From CAYZED01 sp964477445 (GTDB taxonomy: Bacteria > Bacillota > Clostridia > Lutisporales > Lutisporaceae), in NCBI GenBank assembly GCA_964477445.1, contig CAYZED010000007.1:61745-125744 (forward strand): a DNA stretch of 64,000 nt, written 5' to 3'. Every line of letters begins with the position of its first letter. Positions within the stretch are counted from its first letter, which is position 1. The translations under genes and the position numbers were made by a program. This document shows, in pieces, positions 16,438 through 25,654 of this stretch. The notes under the pieces are model-generated. The model did no database searches. It had not been told where the DNA came from and was given only the letters and a program-made list of their open reading frames with translations.

Positions 16438-17484
16438 CTATTTCTTAATAGTGTTCTCATCCCTTACTAATGGCTCATCAACTACCATAGAATCAATATT
16501 CATTGGCTGACCTTCTATTAGTAACAAAACTCTTTTTACTTCTTTATATTCAGTAAGACTATCAACTAGTGATGCTATGGTCATAGCTTCTCCTGCAGAT
16601 CCTCTCCAATGTTTTGTTAACATTTCGGCTGAAAAATCCACTGTCACAACATCACCATCAACTTTAAGATTGATGATTCTGGCTTCTGGAGGTACAGTTT
16701 TATATAATTTGCTTGATGCTGAAGGTCCTTTGATTATTTCGTTTACTACTGCAGTATATAATTCTGTCGGAGATGCACTTTCTTTTATTGATATAATATG
16801 CGGTTCTGCCATTACATACTCTGCATTCTTTTCACCAAAGTAAATTGTTATAGTCTTCTTAACATTTTTTTCTCTCAAATCATAGTCGGTATACTTCATA
16901 AAGCCTCTTGGATTTCCGCTCGGGCCAATTAGATCAACTCCGTCAATAGTTATTTTCACTTCCATGAATTCAGGAAATTGAACTACTGTATTAACTATAG
17001 CTGCCAATCTAGATGCTTCATCCAGCAAACCAGAAAAACCTAGAAATTCATTCGAGAAATCAAGCGTAACCTTAGTACCATCTATCAAAACTGAATTCAA
17101 TATAACTCCTTTATTAAAGTCATTTCTTAGCCCACTCCCAAACGGACCTATCATCAATTGTTTTAAGGTTTTTTCGATTTTTTCTTTATCATTAAAAAAT
17201 TCGATATCTCTTTTTTCAATTCCAAGATATGAATTATCACTCAATGGAAAATAGAGTTTTACATTTGCTGTTTTGATATCAGAAGTAGGTGTTACACTTG
17301 GAGTCAAGGTTGGTGTTACTCCAGGATTAAAAATCTTATTCAAATCAATAATCCCAGTTTGAATAATAACTGCCAAAATTATAATTGCTGAAATAATCAG
17401 TATAGGTATCCATACTTTATTATTTGTTTTGCTGTTATTTTTTGTTCTTCTGACATTTTTAGTTTTTTGTGATTTAGTTGGCAT
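16438..17484 (-). CDS. GerMN-domain protein (spore-germination GerM type)
   Basis: The 348-residue protein has a positively charged N-terminus, one membrane segment (about 25-45), a Pro/Thr-rich linker and then two GerMN domains, about 75-195 and 210-335. The domains share the pattern VTLDFSNEFL and VTVDFSAEML. GerM in Bacillus supports the channel between mother cell and forespore. It is anchored in the membrane with the repeats outside. It overlaps the DUF1461 gene by eleven bases; an AAAAGGAGG site precedes the ATG. This is the clearest sign of a spore-forming lineage, though GerMN domains also occur in non-spore-formers. Confidence 0.88.
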   Translation of the reverse strand: MPTKSQKTKNVRRTKNNSKTNNKVWIPILIISAIIILAVIIQTGIIDLNKIFNPGVTPTLTPSVTPTSDIKTANVKLYFPLSDNSYLGIEKRDIEFFNDKEKIEKTLKQLMIGPFGSGLRNDFNKGVILNSVLIDGTKVTLDFSNEFLGFSGLLDEASRLAAIVNTVVQFPEFMEVKITIDGVDLIGPSGNPRGFMKYTDYDLREKNVKKTITIYFGEKNAEYVMAEPHIISIKESASPTELYTAVVNEIIKGPSASSKLYKTVPPEARIINLKVDGDVVTVDFSAEMLTKHWRGSAGEAMTIASLVDSLTEYKEVKRVLLLIEGQPMNIDSMVVDEPLVRDENTIKK

Positions 17485-18184
17485 TTTCAGTCCTCCTTTT
17501 AATACTTTTAGTTCCAGTAAATGACAGCAAGATTAATGCTAGCTGCGCTACAATATATGCCGTACAAATTCTCCATGCCATATCAGTAAAAAATTGTTCA
17601 GGAAAAATATTCACTAGATTATCAACAGCAGGATCTAGCAGCCATAAGTCATTTGTAAAAAGCAATTTATGAAAAGTTATAAAACACCATTCAAAATTAA
17701 TCATCATAGCAACACCTATAATAATAAATGGAAGAATTCCAATAATTGCTCCCAAACGAAGAAATTTCTGCATTTCCAATCTTAGATAGTGTCTTCTAAT
17801 CATGACAACTATGCAAATACTTAAAATAATTACTGCCAACATTCCTGCATTTCTCAAAGTGTCAAAAATATTTCTTACATCAATCATGTGCTGTTTGTCT
17901 CGATCACTAAAAAAATCTCTCTTATCTGTACTCTTTATTTTAAAATCAAGATTATTTGATATGCCACCTAAATAATTCAACACTTTATTGGTAACCAACA
18001 CCAACTCATTCTTATTTAAATTTACGTTTTCACCAACATTATACTTCACGTATTCCTTGATATAGAAGCTTTGATTAAATGAAACTAACCAAGTCACTAA
18101 AAACAAAATAACTATAGGTAGTGCCACTGCTGCTAAAACGCCAACTATCCGATGGATATTTTTATAACTGCTCAGATTAATCAC
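17474..18184 (-). CDS. DUF1461 (TIGR01906-type) integral membrane protein
   Basis: The 236-residue protein shows four to five membrane segments (about 11-33, 107-127, 141-163 and 210-228) and the family pattern with a soluble loop containing SDRDKQHMIDVRNIF. Function is unknown. The start is uncertain: GTG at 18184 lies inside the GAGGTG ribosome site, while a CTG at 18175 is correctly spaced from it. Its end overlaps the GerMN gene, so the two are coupled. Confidence 0.8.
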   Translation of the reverse strand: MINLSSYKNIHRIVGVLAAVALPIVILFLVTWLVSFNQSFYIKEYVKYNVGENVNLNKNELVLVTNKVLNYLGGISNNLDFKIKSTDKRDFFSDRDKQHMIDVRNIFDTLRNAGMLAVIILSICIVVMIRRHYLRLEMQKFLRLGAIIGILPFIIIGVAMMINFEWCFITFHKLLFTNDLWLLDPAVDNLVNIFPEQFFTDMAWRICTAYIVAQLALILLSFTGTKSIKRRTENAN

Positions 18185-18226
18185 CTCAATACAAGTTTAC
18201 CACAAAAAGCAAAAAAAAGGACAAAG

Positions 18227-18255
18227 CGGCTTCGCCACATTTATCCAATAAGTAA
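18227..18255 (+). repeat. Dispersed 29-bp repeat, copy 1
   Basis: These 29 bases, beginning CGGCTTCGCCACATTTATCC, are the exact reverse complement of 46428-46456. Both copies are intergenic and lie just downstream of a minus-strand gene's stop or upstream of its neighbour. Confidence 0.85.
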
Positions 18256-18267
18256 TTGTAATTATAA

Positions 18268-18738
18268 TTATATAAACAAATTTACGTTTGAATTATCTGC
18301 TTCTCCTAGATATGTAGCAACTCCGGCGTATTCTACACCTTCAATTAATTCTTCTTTGGTTATACCCATTACATCCATGGACATTGTGCAAGCTATCATT
18401 CTAACTCCCATTTCCATAGCATCCTCAAGCATATCTGGTAGAGCTCTAACATTTTTTTTCTTCATTATTCCACGCATCATCGCCGCTCCGGCTCCAGCAA
18501 AATTCATCTTCGATAATCCAAGTCTTGCGGCTCCTCTTGGCATCATCCACCCAAACATTGCCTGCATAAACTCTTTTCTCACTTTTATCTTTTTTGCTTT
18601 TCTTAGAACATTTAGTCCCCAAAAAGTATAGAACATTGTAACTTCGTCACCCATCGCAGTTGCGCCATTTGCAATAATCAAACTAGCCATTGCTTTATCT
18701 AAATCTCCACTAAAAAGTATAATCGTTTTACCTGACAT
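18268..18738 (-). CDS. DsrE/DsrF-like sulfur-carrier family protein
   Basis: The protein has 156 residues and matches the DsrE/F/H-like family associated with sulfur or persulfide transfer. FSGDLDKAMASLIIANGA (about 8-25) and the Met-rich middle MMPRGAARLGL are typical, and ACTMSMDVMGI (about 112-122) holds a likely sulfur-carrying cysteine. I start it at ATG 18738, with AGGTGG upstream, rather than at the in-frame GTG at 18747. It follows TusA by nine bases, so the two are co-transcribed and probably pass sulfur between them. Confidence 0.87.
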   Translation of the reverse strand: MSGKTIILFSGDLDKAMASLIIANGATAMGDEVTMFYTFWGLNVLRKAKKIKVRKEFMQAMFGWMMPRGAARLGLSKMNFAGAGAAMMRGIMKKKNVRALPDMLEDAMEMGVRMIACTMSMDVMGITKEELIEGVEYAGVATYLGEADNSNVNLFI

Positions 18739-18747
18739 AAATTCCAC

Positions 18748-18972
18748 CTATCCCTTCACAACTGTAGCTTTTATAACTCCGCCTTCTTCCACAAGTTCCT
18801 GTAACTTGTTCCCAGTTTTTTTGCACCAAGCTTCGATATCCTTTTTAAACCCAACATCCGTTACCTCAATAATAACCACATCTCCTGGTTGCATAGTTTT
18901 TGATGCTTTGAATAGCTCCATAATTGGTCCTGGGCACTGGAGCGCTCTTGCGTTAATAATTCTTTCTGACAT
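18748..18972 (-). CDS. TusA/SirA-family sulfurtransferase
   Basis: The 74-residue protein has the family signature ALQCPGPIMEL (about 9-19), with the sulfur-accepting cysteine followed by PGP. The AGGAGG site before the ATG is perfect. Such proteins carry a persulfide. Here it is placed between a CoA-disulfide reductase with a rhodanese domain and a DsrE-like protein, which suggests a sulfane-sulfur relay rather than tRNA thiolation. Confidence 0.93.
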   Translation of the reverse strand: MSERIINARALQCPGPIMELFKASKTMQPGDVVIIEVTDVGFKKDIEAWCKKTGNKLQELVEEGGVIKATVVKG

Positions 18973-19084
18973 TTTTAATTCCTCCTAATTTTTATTTTAC
19001 TTAATAGTTTATAAGTTTCTATTCTTTTAATAGTATTTTATGTTAAGTCTTTTTCAAACCTGTGAATAAGTGTATGATATTGCT

Positions 19085-20806
19085 TTATATTTTTTCATAT
19101 GGATAAGCTGTTGTGCCGCCTTCTAAAATTGAAACATTCTCGAATCCTAGGTTTTTAAGTTTTTGATATGCTATGAATGCTCGTCTTCCAACTTTACAAA
19201 CGAGGATTATTGTTTCAACTTCCTTATTTATTTCTCCTGATCTTTTTTCCAATTCTGCTAGTGGAATGTTAGTTGAATCAGGTATTGATGAAATGAAGTT
19301 TTCAATTTCTTCCCTAACATCTAAAATATTTGCATTTCCTATTTTCATCATTTCTTTCAACTCTTTGCTGTTGAATGACTTAACTTTACCAGTCATTTTG
19401 TTTTTCATTACATTAGCGGCCAAAATATTGCTTCCCATAGCCATATTGAACGGTGGTGCATATGCTAAATCAAGTTTTGAAAGCTGCTCATATGTTGCTC
19501 CCATTGTCATAGCGGTAACATATATATCAATTGGTTTATCAACTACTCCAGCTCCAACCACTTGTGCCCCTAAGATTTTTCCGCTTACTTTATCTATTAT
19601 TAATTTGCTAATTATCTCTTTATGCCCTGGATAATAATGCGCTATATCATTTGCTGGAACTATTATGCTCTCGTAATCATAGCCTTCTTTAATAGCATCT
19701 CTTTCGGTTAAGCCTGTTCTGGCAGCATTAATGTCACCAATTTTAACTACAGCAGTTCCAACAACTCCTTTGAGTCTTTCCCAATTTTTATTTACATAAC
19801 AAAAATTCTTATCGCCCATTTTCTCCAAATTAATACTACCTTCACAAGGAAATGCAGCATTTTGACCGGCGATCCGTCCAGTTTTGTTGGCTGTAGAACC
19901 CATTGGAAACCACGCTGCTTTACCAGTAACTAATTGGACATTTTCAGCGCAATCACCAGCTGCAAATATATCTGGTACACTCGTTTGCATAAATTCGTTA
20001 ACCTTAATAGCACCTGTCACTCCAAGTTCGATCCCTGAATCTTTGAGGAATTTTACGTTTGGCTTAACACCAATTGACAAAATTACAACATCAGCTTCAA
20101 AATTTCCACCTGTTGTTTTAACCAATTTTACTTTTCTATCTTTGCCCTCGAATCCAGTTACTTTTTCTCCTGTAATTACTTTGATGCCCATTTCATTCAT
20201 ATGATTTTGAACTAAAAGCGCCATCTCTTCATCAAAAGGAGGTAAAATATGATCAAATAGCTCAACAAGAACTACTTCGACACCTTTCATATGTAAGTTC
20301 TCAGCAGCCTCGACTCCAATGAACCCGCCGCCAACTACTACTGCCTTTCTGATTTTTCCCTTATCAATACCATCTCTTATAGCAAATGCATCATCAATGC
20401 TTCGAAGCGTATGAATACCTTCAAGATCAACATTTTCTAGTGCGGGTACCACAGCTACAGCACCGGAAGCAATAATAAGTCTGTCATATTTTTCAGAGAA
20501 CTCTAAATCTGTATCTAAATTTCGAATACTTATCTCTTTTATCTCTGGATTAATTTCAATAACTTCATGTTTAATAAAAATATTAATGTTCTGCTCGACT
20601 TTGAAATCTTCAGGTGATCTCACCAAAAGTTCGCTTTTGTCGCTAATAACACCACTTATATAATATGGAAGTCCACAGCCTGCATATGAGACATATTTAT
20701 CTTTTGTGTAAATTTTAATTTCTAAATCTGGATTTTCTCGTCTTGCCTTAGATGCTGCCTTAGTGCCTGCTGCAACAGCTCCAATTATAACCAATTTCTC
20801 TTTCAT
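19085..20806 (-). CDS. CoA-disulfide/persulfide reductase with C-terminal rhodanese domain
   Basis: The 573-residue protein is a flavin disulfide reductase: FAD motif IIGAVAAGTKAASKAR (about 6-21), single redox cysteine in SYAGCGLPYYISG (about 40-52), and NAD(P)H motif VVVGGGFIGVEAAENL (about 156-171). A rhodanese domain covers about 470-570, with its cysteine in LVCKVGRRA. This is the CoADR-rhodanese architecture that reduces CoA disulfides, CoA persulfides or polysulfide. It is downstream of an ArsR regulator by 16 bases and upstream of tusA and dsrE, forming a sulfur-stress module. Confidence 0.92.
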   Translation of the reverse strand: MKEKLVIIGAVAAGTKAASKARRENPDLEIKIYTKDKYVSYAGCGLPYYISGVISDKSELLVRSPEDFKVEQNINIFIKHEVIEINPEIKEISIRNLDTDLEFSEKYDRLIIASGAVAVVPALENVDLEGIHTLRSIDDAFAIRDGIDKGKIRKAVVVGGGFIGVEAAENLHMKGVEVVLVELFDHILPPFDEEMALLVQNHMNEMGIKVITGEKVTGFEGKDRKVKLVKTTGGNFEADVVILSIGVKPNVKFLKDSGIELGVTGAIKVNEFMQTSVPDIFAAGDCAENVQLVTGKAAWFPMGSTANKTGRIAGQNAAFPCEGSINLEKMGDKNFCYVNKNWERLKGVVGTAVVKIGDINAARTGLTERDAIKEGYDYESIIVPANDIAHYYPGHKEIISKLIIDKVSGKILGAQVVGAGVVDKPIDIYVTAMTMGATYEQLSKLDLAYAPPFNMAMGSNILAANVMKNKMTGKVKSFNSKELKEMMKIGNANILDVREEIENFISSIPDSTNIPLAELEKRSGEINKEVETIILVCKVGRRAFIAYQKLKNLGFENVSILEGGTTAYPYEKI

Positions 20807-20822
20807 TAAGTCTTTCTCCTTC

Positions 20823-21110
20823 TTAAGAATCTTTATTTTCTAAAAATAAAACCCCTATTAGTTCTTTGATCAGAGGATTATTAACAGAATAATTGATTTC
20901 CGTTCCATTTCGTGTGCCTTTTATTATCCCTCTCGTCTTAAGTATACTGATATGTTGTGACACTGTCGACTGCGGAATATTAAGACATTCTTGCATATTT
21001 GAAACGTTACAGCTATTCTCGAGTAACCCCTTAACAATACATAGCCTTATCGGATGTGCCAGAGCCTTAAGAAGCTCAGCTATTTCATCAAATTTACCTT
21101 CTTTTTTCAT
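20823..21110 (-). CDS. ArsR-family transcriptional regulator
   Basis: The 95-residue winged-helix protein has LAHPIRLCIVKGLLE (about 17-31) and recognition helix NIPQSTVSQHISILK (about 45-59). One cysteine lies in CIVKG and another in SCNVSNMQECLN; such thiols in ArsR-type proteins can sense metals or persulfides. It is first in an operon with the CoADR-rhodanese gene, so it probably represses that operon until sulfur or oxidant stress. The upstream region 21155-21200 contains AT-rich TATATCTATATAT repeats that could be its site. Confidence 0.92.
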   Translation of the reverse strand: MKKEGKFDEIAELLKALAHPIRLCIVKGLLENSCNVSNMQECLNIPQSTVSQHISILKTRGIIKGTRNGTEINYSVNNPLIKELIGVLFLENKDS

Positions 21111-21288
21111 GCTAACCTCCCTGAAATTTCTAAATTCTTAGACTTTGATATAAATTAAACAATCTATATATCTATATATTACGATATTGTGATGAATTTG
21201 TCAATCCTTTTTCACATGGTGGTTATTAATTGATAATTATAATTCGAGAAAAATAATTTGAAGGAAAAATAAATAATCAATAAAGCTA

Positions 21289-21317
21289 TTGACATTATAT
21301 TTCTCTCGATGTATTAT
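21289..21317 (+). promoter_or_regulatory. Promoter of the GntR-ABC operon
   Basis: TTGACA and TATTAT are separated by 17 bases, about 45 bases before the ATG of the GntR gene. Confidence 0.75.
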
Positions 21318-21318
21318 T

Positions 21319-21344
21319 GTATTAATCACTTAGTACAGTAATAC
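21319..21344. promoter_or_regulatory. Candidate GntR (YtrA-type) operator
   Basis: An inverted repeat GTATTA...TAATAC with 14 bases between arms lies directly after the -10 box, where a repressor of its own operon would bind. Confidence 0.5.
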
Positions 21345-21361
21345 GCGAAAGGAGCTGCCTT

Positions 21362-21739
21362 ATGTCATGGGACTTTAAATCAGATAGACCAATTTATTCC
21401 CAATTAGTGGAGCAAATCGAACTAAAAATTTGTTCAGGAGAATATCCTCCTGGTTCAAAAATTCAATCGGTAAGAGATCTAGCGCAAGAAGCTGCAGTCA
21501 ATCCAAATACAATGCAAAAAGCATTATCGAAACTGGAAGAAGACGGATTACTAATTACTAACCGCACTAGCGGAAAATTTGTTACGGAGGATACTAATAT
21601 GATTGTGCAAACTAAGAAAAAATTAGCCGAAGAGCAAATTTCGAAATTTCTAGAAAGCATGAGCAATCTAGGCTATAGCGGAACTGAAACAGTTTCAATA
21701 ATATCAAAAGTATTGGAGGATAAAAAAAGTGAGCGATAA
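21362..21739 (+). CDS. GntR-family regulator, YtrA subfamily
   Basis: The 125-residue protein has an N-terminal winged helix with PIYSQLVEQIELKICSGEY (about 10-28) and AVNPNTMQKALSKLEEDGL (about 45-63), followed only by a short tail, as in the YtrA subgroup. These regulators control neighbouring ABC exporters that respond to cell-envelope stress. AAGGAG precedes the ATG. It overlaps the ATPase gene by eleven bases and is the first gene of a three-gene operon with its own promoter and operator candidate. Confidence 0.93.
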   Translation: MSWDFKSDRPIYSQLVEQIELKICSGEYPPGSKIQSVRDLAQEAAVNPNTMQKALSKLEEDGLLITNRTSGKFVTEDTNMIVQTKKKLAEEQISKFLESMSNLGYSGTETVSIISKVLEDKKSER

Positions 21740-22436
21740 AAGTTCAATTCTAACTTGTACCAATCTCAGTAAAAACTTTGGGAATAAAAAAGCTCTAAAC
21801 AACATAAATTTAGATATCAAAAAAGGCCGTATAATCGGATTACTTGGCCCAAACGGAAGTGGAAAAAGCACTTTAATTAAATTATGCAATGATTTGTTAA
21901 CTCCTTCAAGTGGAGAGATTAAAGTACTAGGAAATGTTCCAGGCGTCGAATCAAAAAAAGTGATCTCTTATCTTCCTGAAAAAACATATCTTAACGATTG
22001 GATGAGAGTTTCACAGTTGATTCAAATGTTCAAAGATTTCTATACAGATTTTAACACCGAAAAAGCCTATGATATGTTAAATCGACTAGGGATTGAACCA
22101 AATGCACGATTAAAAACACTTTCGAAAGGTACTAAAGAAAAAGTGCAGCTGATTTTGGTCATGAGCCGAGAAGCTCAGCTCTATCTCCTTGACGAACCGA
22201 TCGGCGGAGTTGATCCAGCTGCAAGAGATTACATCCTAAATACAATTATTGGCAACTATCAAGAAAACGCTACAATAATAATTTCAACACATTTAATTTC
22301 CGATGTTGAAAAAGTTTTAGAAGATATTATTTTTCTGAAAGATGGTCAAGTAGTCCTTCAAAAAACAGTCGATGAAATTCGTGGTGAAAATGGAATGTCT
22401 GTGGATTCACTTTTTAGGGAGGTGTTCAAATGTTAG
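21729..22436 (+). CDS. ABC transporter ATP-binding protein
   Basis: The 235-residue ATPase has Walker A LLGPNGSGKSTLIKL (about 38-52), the signature LSKGTKEKVQL (about 134-144) in place of LSGGQ, and Walker B LYLLDEPIGGVDPAARDYI (about 155-173). The LSKG form is usual for YtrB/antibiotic-type exporters. The start is GTG, with GGAGG 8-9 bases upstream. It works with the membrane protein encoded next and is regulated by the GntR gene it overlaps. Confidence 0.93.
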   Translation: MSDKSSILTCTNLSKNFGNKKALNNINLDIKKGRIIGLLGPNGSGKSTLIKLCNDLLTPSSGEIKVLGNVPGVESKKVISYLPEKTYLNDWMRVSQLIQMFKDFYTDFNTEKAYDMLNRLGIEPNARLKTLSKGTKEKVQLILVMSREAQLYLLDEPIGGVDPAARDYILNTIIGNYQENATIIISTHLISDVEKVLEDIIFLKDGQVVLQKTVDEIRGENGMSVDSLFREVFKC

Positions 22437-23251
22437 GAAAACTTATAAAATATGAGTTCAAGGCAACCTCAATGGTATTTTTGCCCCTGTATCTCACTAT
22501 TGCTATATTCGCTTTACTAAATAGAATATTTTTTGTTGTTCCAGATGCTGAGGTTAGTAAGAATTTTATTACAAATTTCCTCAGTGGAGTAAGTATGACA
22601 GTTTATGTGACACTAATAATTGCTACAATTGTATTAACCTTAGTGGTTCAAATACAAAGGTTCTATAAAAGTCTGCTAGGTGATGAGGGCTATCTAATGT
22701 TCACACTCCCTGTCCAGACCTGGAAACATATCGCGAGTAAGTTAATTGTATCTACTGTCTGGACACTCGCTAGTGGACTTATTGCAGTTTTTTCGATTTT
22801 CTTTGTGGCTTCAATTAGCAAAGAGTTTACTAATGGATTAAACTCTGCCTGGAGTGCCATAACTAATTTTCTAGGTAACTCTACCGCATTTGTGGGATTT
22901 GAATTCTTTGTATTTATTATTTTCGCAATCGCCTCAACAGTACTATTAATATATGCCTCAATCGCACTAGGACACCTATTTAGCAAACATAAGCTGTTAG
23001 CTTCATTTGGTATGTTTATGGTCTTAAAAACAGTATCTCAAATGATTCTAACGCCTGTGGGTATTCTTCTTTCCAACACAAACATGTTCTCCGAATTTTT
23101 CAAAGCTGCTGAAAATGGAACAATGGACTTCGTTACAATTCCTAATATAAACTTAGTTTTTCTATGTAGTATCGCATACTTCTTAATTTTAGCAATTGCT
23201 TATTACTTAATTACTGACTTTGTATTGAGAAAAAAGCTTAATCTAGAGTAA
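22430..23251 (+). CDS. ABC transporter permease
   Basis: The 273-residue protein has about six membrane segments, with hydrophobic stretches near 15-35, 55-80, 105-130, 155-180, 195-215 and 240-262. It contains the motif GDEGYLMFTLPVQTWKHIASK (about 84-104), reminiscent of ABC-2/YtrC-like permeases. Its ATG overlaps the stop of the ATPase gene, indicating tight coupling. Substrate is not known; the GntR/YtrA context suggests a lipid-II-binding antibiotic or envelope-stress response. A strong terminator follows. Confidence 0.85.
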   Translation: MLGKLIKYEFKATSMVFLPLYLTIAIFALLNRIFFVVPDAEVSKNFITNFLSGVSMTVYVTLIIATIVLTLVVQIQRFYKSLLGDEGYLMFTLPVQTWKHIASKLIVSTVWTLASGLIAVFSIFFVASISKEFTNGLNSAWSAITNFLGNSTAFVGFEFFVFIIFAIASTVLLIYASIALGHLFSKHKLLASFGMFMVLKTVSQMILTPVGILLSNTNMFSEFFKAAENGTMDFVTIPNINLVFLCSIAYFLILAIAYYLITDFVLRKKLNLE

Positions 23252-23284
23252 ATTTTAGCAATTACCTTTTCATTTTCTACCATG

Positions 23285-23310
23285 AAACCCTCTGAATTCT
23301 CAGAGGGTTT
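23285..23310 (+). terminator. Terminator of the GntR-ABC operon
   Basis: A perfect 11-bp stem (AAACCCTCTGA) with an ATTC loop ends in TTTTGTTATT, 34 bases past the permease stop. Confidence 0.85.
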
Positions 23311-23372
23311 TGTTATTCTAACCATATTCAACCTAACTATATGAACTAGATATACTATTAACAGTACACTTC

Positions 23373-23675
23373 CTAGTTGTCTTTATCCTTTTTCTGTCGT
23401 CTTCTAGTTAATGACAATCCGCCAAACCCGCTTATAATAGCCATAAAGAAACCGAAATCATACCACCATCCCGAATTAACTACTTCGTAAATTCTAATAT
23501 TGTGGTTGAATAGTCCCATAACTAAAGAAATTGGAGCAATCCATCCATGCCAAATGCCCCAGAAAAAACCAGCCAATTTAACGGATGTATATGTTCCATC
23601 TCCGGGAACACATCCTGTGAGAATTACTAGAAACAATAATGTAAATGCTGATAAAACAAAAAACTTTCTTTTCAT
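23373..23675 (-). CDS. Small putative lipoprotein with membrane segments, unknown function
   Basis: About 100 residues. The N-terminus is a lipoprotein signal with lipobox LTGC (about 19-22). The mature part is short and has two hydrophobic stretches and many aromatic residues (GFFWGIWHGWIAPISLVMG, then GWWYDFGFFMAIISGFGG), ending in a basic tail RRRQKKDKD. I start at ATG 23675, which has AGAGG 9 bases upstream. I do not recognise a characterised function; short proteins of this tryptophan-rich type occur in clostridia and bacilli. It is in its own unit, convergent with the ABC operon. Confidence 0.7.
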   Translation of the reverse strand: MKRKFFVLSAFTLLFLVILTGCVPGDGTYTSVKLAGFFWGIWHGWIAPISLVMGLFNHNIRIYEVVNSGWWYDFGFFMAIISGFGGLSLTRRRQKKDKDN

Positions 23676-23725
23676 ATGAAGCAACCTCTTTCTATATAAT
23701 ATATTTATCGATGTTTTCAGTAATT

Positions 23726-25654
23726 TTATCTAATTCTAACCTCCAAATTTGTTGGTCCATCATTTGCGAAAATTATAAAGCCATCAACTACTTCAGGCAT
23801 TATTTCCCCTGACTTGCTAGAATATATTACTTTCAACTTGTCATCTAGCATATAAAATTCGACATCCTGTGGTTTAGCAAATTCTATTTTCATTCCAGTT
23901 TTTAGTCTATAAACTGCATTTTGTTCCTTGACAGGAATCGAAATGCTCATCGTTTTAAGATCTGAAACAGCATTAATATCTTTATATAGAAGTGTACCAA
24001 TCCTTAAATATTCTACTCCTTCTTTCTTCTCAATAAAAGGTGCATAGATATCACGTGATCCCATCCCTGGAATATTCATAAACATGTCCGTATCGTCATC
24101 CCCGCAAGAAATGGCAGAAAGTATTGATTGCCCTCCTCCTGGGGTTATGAATGAAATAATACCCTTTCCTTCAATATCCTCAATGATTTTCGCAATATTA
24201 AGTTCCACATTTTCCTCTTTTGCAGAGAGATTGCACGCTATGTACTTTTTGCCGATTCGGTTTTTCCATCCACTGCTCATTGTGATTCCAACAGGTGTAG
24301 ACTGCGCAAATGGAACCACCATTCCCAACATCGAAGCAATTGCATATTTTATTTCACTATAGTCTGTGATTTTTAAGGACGCACTAGAAGAAAAAAGTTT
24401 CTGTCCATCCCATTGCATATCTTGTAACAAAGGGTTTGGTGTCCACACATTTTCACCAGAGTAGGTATAAAAAGAAATTTTACCATCCTTAATTTCTGGT
24501 TTATTAATGCCCATAGCAGAATAGTAAATTTTGCCGTACTTTTCAATCCAGTCTTCAGGATCTATTACTGAGAGACTAGGTTCTTCTGATTTTGGGCGTT
24601 CGTTTAGTATACCAAGTTCGTTTAACGTCAAGTAAACCATTTCTGACAAAAGATTAACACCCATTACACCACAGTCATTTGCACACGAAATCGCCGCCGA
24701 AAGATTATATTTTGGACTAACAATCAAGTAACTTCCGAATTGTAGCGTTCCTCCACCTTTGCCCAAAGTGTGAACTCCTAAATCAACAGAAGGATTCATA
24801 AATTCTACGGTGTCCCATCCAAGACCATAATTAGCCGAAAAATTATCTTCTTCTAAAAACGTTACGCCCTGTGCTTTTGAAAGTTCTGAAATACTTTCTT
24901 TGTTGAAAATCCCCTGGGGTTCAAGAAACATATACCCAAAGCGAGCACAATCTTCTATGCTTGTTCGAATGCCGCCCGCTCCTACAGCTGCAACAAATTC
25001 TGGCTTTTTATCAATACAACTCATCATTTTTCTATCCCAAATAGAAGCTTTTCCAATACCCGTTGTGCGCGCCCCTACTGGATCAATTATCATTTCTTTT
25101 AAGAATTCAAAATAGCTCTTCTCCGAAACAGCTTCAAGCACTGCGACGGCTAACTCAAACCCATCATTACAATAGACTGAAAATTCCCCTGGCGCCGCCT
25201 TCAATTTTGAGTCTTCCCAATATTCATAGAATGGCTCAAGATAGTCATCATTATCATCCCAATAGCTTCTAATTGCATTTCTATAGTTTGTTCCAGGTAG
25301 CCCAGAAGTGTGACATAATGTCATTCTTATTGTGATATCCTTGTATCTCGGATCGCGCATTGTAAATTTAGGGAGATATTTATATACTGGTTCATCAAGA
25401 TTAATCTTTCCCATTTCCACAAGTTTCATTATTGCGACTGCAGCATAAACCTTAGAAACCGAACCAACATTGTATAAATCCTCGACATCCGCCTGTGAAT
25501 TGTCAAATCCACGCACACCCGCAGCACAAGCTGAAACAAGTTCTCCGTCAATTATTATTGCAGCACTAATCCCTGCGCCTCTTCCAGCTTTTTGCTCCTC
25601 AGCTAGAGCTAGAATCTTTTTTGATATCTCAATATTTTTTCCAGATATATTCAT
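23726..25654 (-). CDS. Beta-lactamase-family serine hydrolase, large form
   Basis: About 642 residues. The first 350 form a penicillin-binding-like domain: SxxK in NVGSVSKVYAAVA (about 62-74), YCNDGFELA (about 160-168) for the YxN motif, and HTLGKGGG near 300 in the KTG/HxG position. The rest is a C-terminal extension of unknown role. I choose ATG 25654, with AGGGG upstream; a GTG at 25768 would add 38 residues. No signal peptide is seen. It is unrelated in detail to the 483-residue serine hydrolase at 390-1841 but is of the same superfamily. A D-peptidase or esterase role is likely. Confidence 0.82.
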   Translation of the reverse strand: MNISGKNIEISKKILALAEEQKAGRGAGISAAIIIDGELVSACAAGVRGFDNSQADVEDLYNVGSVSKVYAAVAIMKLVEMGKINLDEPVYKYLPKFTMRDPRYKDITIRMTLCHTSGLPGTNYRNAIRSYWDDNDDYLEPFYEYWEDSKLKAAPGEFSVYCNDGFELAVAVLEAVSEKSYFEFLKEMIIDPVGARTTGIGKASIWDRKMMSCIDKKPEFVAAVGAGGIRTSIEDCARFGYMFLEPQGIFNKESISELSKAQGVTFLEEDNFSANYGLGWDTVEFMNPSVDLGVHTLGKGGGTLQFGSYLIVSPKYNLSAAISCANDCGVMGVNLLSEMVYLTLNELGILNERPKSEEPSLSVIDPEDWIEKYGKIYYSAMGINKPEIKDGKISFYTYSGENVWTPNPLLQDMQWDGQKLFSSSASLKITDYSEIKYAIASMLGMVVPFAQSTPVGITMSSGWKNRIGKKYIACNLSAKEENVELNIAKIIEDIEGKGIISFITPGGGQSILSAISCGDDDTDMFMNIPGMGSRDIYAPFIEKKEGVEYLRIGTLLYKDINAVSDLKTMSISIPVKEQNAVYRLKTGMKIEFAKPQDVEFYMLDDKLKVIYSSKSGEIMPEVVDGFIIFANDGPTNLEVRIR

